Assembly (NCBI GenBank): GCA_937875245.1 | Contig: CALNCH010000003.1 | Coordinates: 1-5,075 of the forward strand | From: an uncultured Spirochaetaceae bacterium | Lineage (GTDB): Bacteria; Spirochaetota; Spirochaetia; Treponematales; Treponemataceae | Direction: 5' to 3' | DNA: 5,075 nucleotides | Part shown: positions 1 to 5,075 of the stretch, piece by piece | How the letters are laid out: every line of letters begins with the position of its first letter | Position numbering within the stretch: position 1 is the first letter of the stretch | Made by a program: the position numbers and the translations under genes | The notes under the pieces: generated by a model | Database searches by the model: none | What the model saw: the letters and a program-made list of their open reading frames with translations, nothing else | Told to the model about the DNA's origin: nothing

Positions 1-31
1 GAAGTATATTGTGTAAAGGAATAAAAACGTA

Positions 32-1579
32 ATGAAACATATATTAATACTTGGTGCAGGCTTAATGCAAAAGCCTGCTATTGATTCAGCTCACGAATTA
101 GGTTGTCATGTAACAGTGGTAGATGGAAATCCTAATGCCCTTTGTGCTTCTGTCGCTGATGTTTTTTATCCAGTTGATTTAAAAAATCTTGAAGAACTGG
201 AACAAGTAGCAGGTAAAATGAAAACTACTCATGGTCTAGATGCTGTTTTTACTGCTGGAACTGATTTTACCGCTTCTGTTTCTTACCTGACAGAACTTTT
301 TAATCTTCCAGGACATAGTTTGGAAGCTGCAAAAAATGCCAACGATAAAGTTCGTATGAGAGCCTGTTTTAAAAGGGAAGGCGTTCCTTCTCCTGAATTC
401 ACCGAAGTAACCAAAGAAAAAGCATTTTTATCCTTAGAAAAATTACTTCCATTAGCTTCTTTTCCCGTTGTAGTAAAACCTTGTGATAACATGGGAGCTA
501 GAGGTTGTCGAATGGTTCGATCCCCGGAAGAATTGGAGCCAGCTTTATTAGATGCAATTTCTTTTTCCAGAACAGGTAGAGCTATTTTAGAAGAGTACAT
601 GGATGGTCCTGAGTTTTCCATTGACTCTTTAGTTTTTAATGGCGAACACACTATTACTGGTTTTGCCGATAGACATATTTTTTATCCACCCTATTTTATT
701 GAAATGGGACATACTATGCCTACTTCAATTACGGAGGAAGAATACACTGAATTGCTTAAAACTTTTAACAAAGGGGTAAAAGCTTTAGGTTTAAGTCATG
801 GGGCTGCTAAAGCTGATATAAAAATGACCAAAAAAGGTGCTATGATTGGTGAAATAGCAGGAAGACTTTCAGGTGGATATATGTCTGGTTGGACCTATCC
901 TTATGGCAGTGGATTAAATGTAACAAAGCAAGGTATTTTGTTGGCACTAGGTGAAAATCCGACTGAGTTAATTACTCATCGAGAGAATACAATATGTAGC
1001 AATATATTTGATTGTAAATGTAACAAAGCTAGTGCAGAAAGAGCATGGATTTCTATTCCTGGTGTGGCTAAAAGGGTACATAATTTAGAACTTTTATCAA
1101 AAATGCCAAGCATTAAAAACGTATTTCCACGTACAATTCCCGGTGATAAAGTAAATTTTCCAGTTAATAACGTTCAAAAATCAGGAAATGTTATTTCACA
1201 GGCTTCTACTGTTTCAGATGCAATTGTTGCCTCTGAGAATGCTATAAAAAAAGTATTTATCGAATTAGAAAAAAACAATACTGAAACAAAGGTATTTCTA
1301 AATGCCCCTTTGAATACAGAATTTCCTCCCTCAGCCTTCATGGTAAATGAGGACCTAATATCCACCATAACAAATCAAAAAAATGATACTTTTTCAGGGA
1401 AACCTTCTTGGGTAGATACCGTTTTAAATCTATCAGATTGGAATGGAAGAACATTAGGTGAAACTTTGGAACTTTTTTATGAAATGAAGCCGGAGATGAG
1501 ACAAGACTCTGAAAAGAGTGGAAAATTCTGGTATTATGTAATCAGAGGTGGAATTCAGGGGGCTCTATACTTTGAATAA
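32..1579 (+). CDS. ATP-grasp domain ligase-like protein, substrate unknown
   Basis: The 515-residue product looks like a cytoplasmic carboxylate-amine/thiol ligase of the ATP-grasp superfamily, which activates a carboxylate as an acyl-phosphate. Residues 1-50 form the pre-ATP-grasp Rossmann-like half, with ILGAGLMQKPAIDSA and VVDGNPNA as in carbamoyl-phosphate synthase or PurK. The ATP-grasp core covers about 105-300: VVVKP (Lys149), the Gly-containing loop DNMGARG, the hinge ILEEYMDGPEFS, and the metal-binding end GEIAGRLSGG (Glu274, Arg278). Residues about 340-412 resemble the C-terminal lobe of L-amino-acid ligase-like ATP-grasp proteins. About 100 further residues (420-515) match nothing I recognise. 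There is no signal peptide. The ATG follows AAAGGA at 15-20, and an in-frame stop at 14-16 rules out an earlier start. The gene end overlaps the amidase gene, so the two are probably co-translated. The fold is secure. The substrate cannot be named; amino-acid or peptide ligation is only the commonest role of relatives. Confidence 0.85.
   Translation: MKHILILGAGLMQKPAIDSAHELGCHVTVVDGNPNALCASVADVFYPVDLKNLEELEQVAGKMKTTHGLDAVFTAGTDFTASVSYLTELFNLPGHSLEAAKNANDKVRMRACFKREGVPSPEFTEVTKEKAFLSLEKLLPLASFPVVVKPCDNMGARGCRMVRSPEELEPALLDAISFSRTGRAILEEYMDGPEFSIDSLVFNGEHTITGFADRHIFYPPYFIEMGHTMPTSITEEEYTELLKTFNKGVKALGLSHGAAKADIKMTKKGAMIGEIAGRLSGGYMSGWTYPYGSGLNVTKQGILLALGENPTELITHRENTICSNIFDCKCNKASAERAWISIPGVAKRVHNLELLSKMPSIKNVFPRTIPGDKVNFPVNNVQKSGNVISQASTVSDAIVASENAIKKVFIELEKNNTETKVFLNAPLNTEFPPSAFMVNEDLISTITNQKNDTFSGKPSWVDTVLNLSDWNGRTLGETLELFYEMKPEMRQDSEKSGKFWYYVIRGGIQGALYFE
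1557..1562 (+). promoter_or_regulatory. Ribosome binding site that decides the amidase start (TTG at 1572)
   Basis: AGGGGG lies 9 bases before an in-frame TTG at 1572. The earlier in-frame GTG at 1548 has only an AGAG directly against it, which is too close to act as a normal Shine-Dalgarno site. Starting at TTG also gives a textbook signal peptide, so this site favours the TTG start. Confidence 0.6.
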
Positions 1580-2609
1580 GAAAGCATTACTATGTCTTAT
1601 TACCATATTAACTATAGTACATCTGCTTTTTGCTGAAATTCCAAAAGGCTATGTTACTTTAGATACCCTACAAAAGGAAACTCAGTCTACTTTGTATTGG
1701 GATAGTATAACTGATACAGGAATTCTAGAAAAAAATGGACATCAGTTAATTTTTACTACAAATTCTCAAATAGCTTTATTGGATTATTCTAAATTAACCC
1801 TTATCGATTCATTGTATAACGAGAATGGGACTTGGTATGTTTCTCAAAACTTCATAGAAAATGCTAACCAGCTTTTTAATTCTGTTCCACCTGAAAATCA
1901 TTTTCGTATTGGTGCAATTCTCATTGACGCCGGTCATGGAGGAAAAGATCCTGGGGCAGTAGAAACTGTTACTATAGGTGGAAAAAAAGTTACGCTACAA
2001 GAAAAAGATATGACCCTCACTGTTGCTAAGGATTTACATAATAAGCTTTCTAGAGTGTATCCAGATAAAAAAATATTGCTTACTCGTGATACAGATACCT
2101 ATTTATCACTTTCAGAGCGTGTTGAAATTGCCAACAATGTGAGTTTAGCAGAAAATGAAGCAATATTGTATGTCTCTATTCATGTAAACGCTGCCTTCGA
2201 TAAAAATGCAAAAGGATTTGAAGTCTGGTATTTAAGTCCAGGAGCAAGACGAAATGTATTATCTGAATCTTCCGCAGATGAAGAACTGCTTCCAATTTTA
2301 AATTCCATGTTAGAAGAAGAGTTTACTACAGAAAGCATATTAATTGCTAAGTATATTTTAGATGGTTTAAATACAGAAATTGGAGAAAACAGCCCCTCTC
2401 GAGGATTAAAAGCAGAAGAATGGTTTGTAGTAAAAAATGCTAAAATGCCTAGTGTATTGGTGGAAATGGGTTTTATTACAAATCCATCAGAATCTTTACT
2501 TCTGAACGATGCATCCTACTTGCGTAAAGTATCCCTTGGGATATATAATGGACTGATTTCTTTTGTTACCCATTTTGAAAGATCTCGAGGTTTTACGAGT
2601 AGCCAATGA
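1572..2609 (+). CDS. Exported N-acetylmuramoyl-L-alanine amidase (Amidase_3)
   Basis: This zinc hydrolase should cut the bond between N-acetylmuramic acid and the L-alanine of the peptide stem in periplasmic peptidoglycan. From the TTG start (345 residues) it begins MNKKALLCLITILTIVHLLFA, a good signal peptide probably cut before Glu22. Residues about 26-103 resemble the stalk-like copper amine oxidase N-terminal domain (YVTLDTLQKE, LYWDS, GTWYVSQNF). The Amidase_3 domain fills about 112-335 and keeps the expected active-site residues: zinc ligands His122 (DAGHGG), Glu144 (LQEKDMTL) and His204 (SIHVNA), and catalytic Glu298 (VLVEMGFITN). A segment at about 222-265 sits where AmiB/AmiC-type enzymes carry a regulatory helix, but it looks short. 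The start overlaps the ATP-grasp gene by 8 bases, and the stop overlaps the next start as ATGA. An alternative GTG start at 1548 would add eight residues ahead of the signal peptide. The function is secure; the exact start is less so. Confidence 0.93.
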   Translation: MNKKALLCLITILTIVHLLFAEIPKGYVTLDTLQKETQSTLYWDSITDTGILEKNGHQLIFTTNSQIALLDYSKLTLIDSLYNENGTWYVSQNFIENANQLFNSVPPENHFRIGAILIDAGHGGKDPGAVETVTIGGKKVTLQEKDMTLTVAKDLHNKLSRVYPDKKILLTRDTDTYLSLSERVEIANNVSLAENEAILYVSIHVNAAFDKNAKGFEVWYLSPGARRNVLSESSADEELLPILNSMLEEEFTTESILIAKYILDGLNTEIGENSPSRGLKAEEWFVVKNAKMPSVLVEMGFITNPSESLLLNDASYLRKVSLGIYNGLISFVTHFERSRGFTSSQ

Positions 2610-3166
2610 ATAGATTGTTTAATTATTTGAAAAATATACGTTTTTTTACTAAGGTTCTGATAATACTAGGTATTGGTACTTTCCTTTTGTCATTTATTTC
2701 TATATTGATTTGGGGAAATCCATTTGTAAAAAACATGATTTTTGAATCAATGGATTCAAAAAAACTACAGATAGAAAAAAGACATATACCTTCTGGTGTT
2801 GAAAATAAATTGAATTGGTATGTTAATGAGTTAATTCTCGGGCCTTTGTCTGAAAGAAATAAACTATTATTTCCACACGGAACAAAGGTTTTATCCTGTT
2901 TTGTTAGCAATGATGTGCTATATTTGGATTTATCGGAAGAAGCCTTACTTCAGACAGGTATTTCTTCTGAAACAAAGACAGGGTATGAATTACTAATAAA
3001 GAATATAAAAAGAAATTTTTCAAATATTAAACAAGTTAATGTTTTTATGATGGGCAATGAGGTGTATAAAACTGATACTGAAAAACCAATGGAATACAAA
3101 AAAACCGTTGACAAAACAGAGTCTACCGTATACCTTATAAATACAAGGCTACATCAAAATACATAA
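2606..3166 (+). CDS. Membrane-anchored GerMN-domain protein
   Basis: The 186-residue product has a short basic N-terminus (MNRLFNYLKNIRFFTK), one hydrophobic helix at about 17-36, and an extracytoplasmic domain. Residues about 67-153 fit the GerMN pattern: VNELILGPL, then LFPHGTKVLSCFV, then LYLDLSEEAL, a helix with TGYELLIKNIKRNF, and a final strand VNVFMMGNEV. In Firmicutes, GerM carries such domains and works in the sporulation envelope complex, and other GerMN proteins are linked to cell-wall amidases. This spirochaete protein has a single copy and a polar tail (about 155-186) of unknown role. The ATG overlaps the amidase stop as ATGA, with only weak Shine-Dalgarno sequence, suggesting re-initiation by ribosomes finishing the amidase. 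It may be an envelope partner of that amidase (inference). The domain call rests on pattern recognition and is moderately sure; anchoring by an uncleaved helix is likely. Confidence 0.75.
   Translation: MNRLFNYLKNIRFFTKVLIILGIGTFLLSFISILIWGNPFVKNMIFESMDSKKLQIEKRHIPSGVENKLNWYVNELILGPLSERNKLLFPHGTKVLSCFVSNDVLYLDLSEEALLQTGISSETKTGYELLIKNIKRNFSNIKQVNVFMMGNEVYKTDTEKPMEYKKTVDKTESTVYLINTRLHQNT
3108..3141 (+). promoter_or_regulatory. Possible internal promoter for flaA
   Basis: A perfect -35 consensus TTGACA (3108-3113) lies inside the end of the GerMN gene. It is followed by TATACC (3129-3134, spacing 15) and TATAAA (3136-3141, spacing 22). Neither spacing is ideal, so the -10 element is uncertain. 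A start near 3148 would give a leader of about 30 bases to flaA. No sigma-28-like TAAA / GCCGATAA pair was seen. Sigma-70-type transcription of flaA is known in some spirochaetes. Confidence 0.35.
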
Positions 3167-3178
3167 AAGGAGCTTTGA

Positions 3179-4216
3179 ATGAAGAGGTCTTTTATTTTAG
3201 TTGTTATGGCATTCTTATTAGTGGGAAGCCTTGCTTTCGGTGAAGAAGCAGTTGTCATTGATTTTACAAAACTCGATGCAGATGTTGAAGCTGATCTAGC
3301 AAATGGCGTTCCAGCAACGAATAGCCGTACCATTATGGATTATTCTGAGATAGCCGGTGCTTCTTTTACCGGTAAACAGAAATCACTTATGCGCACATCA
3401 CTCGCTCTTAATGATTGGGAAGTTGTGTTAAACACTTCAGCAAGAAATGTTTCTAGCGTATCACAGTCAGTTGTTAGACCAGCTCCTGTTAAAGCAGACG
3501 CAGAAGTTCCTTTTGCTGGAATGAATGTTATGGGTGTACGAGTTGTATTCCCAACAGCTAGCGTAAATTCAAATGCAAAAATTGTTCCAGCATTTGAAAT
3601 ACCAGCATATGCAACCTTTGATGAAGATAATGATACTAGAACTGATGAACAGAAAGCTAGTGGACTTACAAGATTTGAAGATGGATATGGTGTTGTAAAA
3701 AACGTTGGTACTATCAAAGCTTTGTCAGTTACAACAATGGGTATGAATCATCCTCATGCATTGTATGTTATCCTTGAAGATACTGACGGAGTAGAACGAC
3801 GCTATTTTATGGGTTACTTAGGTTTCGATGGTTGGAAAGAACTTAAATGGAATAACCCTGCTTACGTATCTGAAATCAGAACTCGTGAAGTTCGTATTTC
3901 TCCTATCTATCCACGTGGATTACCTTTCTTGAAGTTCAAAGGACTTCAGATTGTTCGTGATGCTGCGGATGAAGGTGGAGATTTTATAGGATATTTCAAG
4001 GATGTTAAAGTCATTTACGATAAAGCTGTTCTTCAAACAGAACGTGATATTGCTGACGATGACTTGTGGTCAATTGTAGCAGATCGTGAACATGCAAAAC
4101 AAGTTTATGAAATGTCAAGATTTGGTAATAAACAAGTAGAACGTTTCCTTGAATCACAAAAACTAGCTCCAGAAGCTGAGTTTACTTCAAGTTTAAGTAC
4201 TGAAACTGCAGAATAG
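3179..4216 (+). CDS. flaA: Periplasmic flagellar filament outer-layer (sheath) protein FlaA
   Basis: The 345-residue product matches the spirochaete FlaA family, which coats the FlaB core of the periplasmic flagellar filament and affects its stiffness and shape. It has a clear signal peptide, MKRSFILVVMAFLLVGSLAFG, with a likely signal peptidase I cut after Gly21. There is no lipobox cysteine, and the whole protein lacks cysteine. The recognisable family core includes GVRVVFPTASVNSNAKIVPAFEIP (about 119-142), VGTIKALSVTTMGMNHPHALYVILED (176-201), GYLGFDGWKELKWNNP (212-227), and PIYPRGLPFLKFKGLQIVRD through YFKDVKVIYDKAV (242-284). An acidic, Glu/Ala-rich tail ends the protein. The length agrees with FlaA proteins. 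AAAGGAG at 3166-3172, spaced 6 bases from the ATG and overlapping the previous stop codon, is the strongest ribosome binding site in the operon, as expected for an abundant structural protein. A terminator follows. Which FlaA paralogue this is (FlaA1 or another) cannot be settled here. Confidence 0.95.
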   Translation: MKRSFILVVMAFLLVGSLAFGEEAVVIDFTKLDADVEADLANGVPATNSRTIMDYSEIAGASFTGKQKSLMRTSLALNDWEVVLNTSARNVSSVSQSVVRPAPVKADAEVPFAGMNVMGVRVVFPTASVNSNAKIVPAFEIPAYATFDEDNDTRTDEQKASGLTRFEDGYGVVKNVGTIKALSVTTMGMNHPHALYVILEDTDGVERRYFMGYLGFDGWKELKWNNPAYVSEIRTREVRISPIYPRGLPFLKFKGLQIVRDAADEGGDFIGYFKDVKVIYDKAVLQTERDIADDDLWSIVADREHAKQVYEMSRFGNKQVERFLESQKLAPEAEFTSSLSTETAE

Positions 4217-4239
4217 TATTAGTTTTTAACTATTGTGAT

Positions 4240-4270
4240 AAAAAGCAACTCATTTGAGTTGCTTTTTTTT
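4240..4270 (+). terminator. Intrinsic terminator after flaA
   Basis: The sequence GCAACTC-ATTT-GAGTTGC forms a perfect 7-bp stem (4245-4251 with 4256-4262). It is extended by A/T pairs and followed by eight T residues (4263-4270). An A-run (4240-4244) precedes the stem, so it could also stop transcription from the opposite side. It begins 23 bases after the flaA stop and should end the operon transcript. Confidence 0.92.
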
Positions 4271-4271
4271 A

Positions 4272-4305
4272 TTGTCAATTATATGTATCAATGATATCAT
4301 GGAGG
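4272..4305 (+). promoter_or_regulatory. Promoter-like elements and ribosome binding site before the synthetase gene
   Basis: TTGTCA (4272-4277) and TATCAT (4295-4300) are separated by exactly 17 bases, and each matches the sigma-70 consensus at five of six positions. GGAGG (4301-4305) follows directly, one base before the ATG at 4307. If this promoter is real, transcription would start at about the ATG itself, leaving GGAGG out of the RNA. TATCAT is also half of a perfect 10-bp palindrome, ATGATATCAT (4291-4300), which could be an operator or chance. Confidence 0.4.
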
Positions 4306-4306
4306 C

Positions 4307-5075
4307 ATGAGTATCGGTCCTGAACATGTATTAAGGCGCAAGGACGATGTACATGCTTCTTATGATGCATATAAACCAGTTCTTTCTGCTATATTATATG
4401 GGATAGAATCAAAACTAAAGAAGACATTAGTTCTTGCTTCTATGCCAACTTTCAAGTCTCGTGTAAAAGAATTTAATAGTTATTTTCGTAAAGTATTACG
4501 AATAAAACCTCAATCATTAGAAACCGATGAGTTACCAGTGTTAACAGATTTACTTGGTATACGGGTTATTTGTGCTTTTCTAGAAGATTTAACAACAGTT
4601 GAACAACAAATTGTTGAAAACTTTAAAGTTTTGGAAATTGAAAGAAAGGGTGATGATAGAACCTTTAGTGAGTTTGGATACGAATCTGTTCACATTCTTA
4701 TAGATATACCAGAAAAAATGCAAGGTTTTTCCGATTCTGATAAGGGAATAAAATTACCTGAAGGATTGGTCTGCGAAATTCAAATCAGAACCATTCTTCA
4801 AGATGCTTGGGCTGAAGTTGAACATGAATTAGTTTATAAATCAGATTTCACCCCTTTTGATTTGCCTTTAAGAAGAAAGTTGGCTTCTATGAATGCCAGT
4901 TTAAGTCTCGCAGATATTATTTTTCAAGAAATTCGGGATTATCAAAATAAACTCAATCGGGAGATAGATAAAAGAAGAGGAAGTTTTTATCAGCAGGCTG
5001 ATATTGAATTCGATTCCAGATCCTTGCCCGGAGATCTTGTTGATATCGTTCAAACTGATAATTTGAATGCCGAAG
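4307..5075 (+). CDS. RelA/SpoT-type (p)ppGpp synthetase, 3' end outside window
   Basis: The reading frame stays open to the window edge, giving 256 residues of a longer protein. The visible part is a RelA/SpoT nucleotidyltransferase domain, which moves pyrophosphate from ATP to GDP or GTP to make the stringent-response alarmone. Key motifs are in order: SRVKEF (Arg52, Lys54, ATP side), TDLLGIRVICAF (Asp81, probable Mg ligand), FGYESVHI (Tyr125, expected to stack on the guanine; His129), and CEIQIRT (Glu157, catalytic; Arg161) followed by DAWAEVEHELVYK. Only about 45 residues precede the first motif, so there is no N-terminal HD hydrolase domain as in long Rel/SpoT enzymes. It resembles a small alarmone synthetase. 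A helical, charged segment (about 186-225) follows, and the remaining C-terminus is unknown. The ATG is chosen because GGAGG lies just before it, though with only one base of spacing. The gene lies after the flaA terminator, so it is probably a separate unit. Confidence 0.88.
   Translation, partial: MSIGPEHVLRRKDDVHASYDAYKPVLSAILYGIESKLKKTLVLASMPTFKSRVKEFNSYFRKVLRIKPQSLETDELPVLTDLLGIRVICAFLEDLTTVEQQIVENFKVLEIERKGDDRTFSEFGYESVHILIDIPEKMQGFSDSDKGIKLPEGLVCEIQIRTILQDAWAEVEHELVYKSDFTPFDLPLRRKLASMNASLSLADIIFQEIRDYQNKLNREIDKRRGSFYQQADIEFDSRSLPGDLVDIVQTDNLNAE

Noticed and set aside
1..24. Possible tail of an upstream gene
   Set aside because: Stops occur in all three forward frames by position 32, so an upstream gene may end here, but too few codons are visible to choose a frame.
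283..651. 122-codon minus-strand open frame
   Set aside because: It lies wholly opposite the well-supported ATP-grasp gene, shows no recognisable domain and has no reason to be coding.
1174..1368. 64-codon minus-strand open frame
   Set aside because: Shadow of the ATP-grasp C-terminal code; no domain or conserved-looking motif.
2623..2910. 95-codon minus-strand open frame
   Set aside because: It is antisense to the GerMN gene and its sequence shows only the mirrored bias of that gene.
3340..3717. 125-codon minus-strand open frame
   Set aside because: Antisense to flaA, whose protein is clearly the real product; no independent signal.
3179..4216. Composition shift at flaA suggesting transfer
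   Set aside because: flaA seems slightly less AT-rich than its neighbours, but arginine codons (CGT and AGA mixed) resemble those of the amidase gene. High expression and ordinary spirochaete ancestry explain it better.
4217..4306. Small RNA or riboswitch in the gap after flaA
   Set aside because: The 90-base gap is accounted for by the terminator and promoter-like sequence; no other stable structure is evident.

Overview
The window looks like a piece of a spirochaete chromosome, probably Treponema or a close relative. The anchor is a complete flaA-type gene encoding the sheath protein of periplasmic flagella, a family typical of spirochaetes. The DNA is AT-rich, all genes are on the + strand, and they are packed very tightly. 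From memory, unchecked here, the order cell-wall amidase, small hypothetical protein, flaA also occurs in Treponema pallidum (around TP0247-TP0249).

Layout: (1) positions 32-1579 encode a 515-residue ATP-grasp ligase-like enzyme of unknown substrate. (2) About 1572-2609 encodes an exported zinc N-acetylmuramoyl-L-alanine amidase (Amidase_3 fold) with an N-terminal stalk-like domain. Its best start is a TTG lying inside the end of the ATP-grasp gene. (3) 2606-3166 encodes a membrane-anchored protein with one GerMN-like domain, joined to the amidase gene by an ATGA stop/start overlap. (4) 3179-4216 encodes FlaA, with a signal peptide and a strong ribosome binding site, closed by a clear intrinsic terminator at 4240-4270. 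(5) From 4307 to the window edge runs the 5' part of a RelA/SpoT-type (p)ppGpp synthetase gene with no hydrolase domain in front of it.

Genes 1-4 read as one co-directional operon, with a possible extra internal promoter for flaA inside the end of the GerMN gene. Three of the four products are exported or membrane-anchored and would act in the periplasm. An amidase and a GerMN protein next to the flagellar sheath gene suggest, by inference only, a link between peptidoglycan remodelling and periplasmic flagella or cell division. The ATP-grasp enzyme is the least explained member. The synthetase gene lies beyond the terminator and seems to be a separate transcription unit, with promoter-like sequence in the 36 bases before its start. 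No RNA genes, mobile elements, CRISPR arrays or long repeats were seen.
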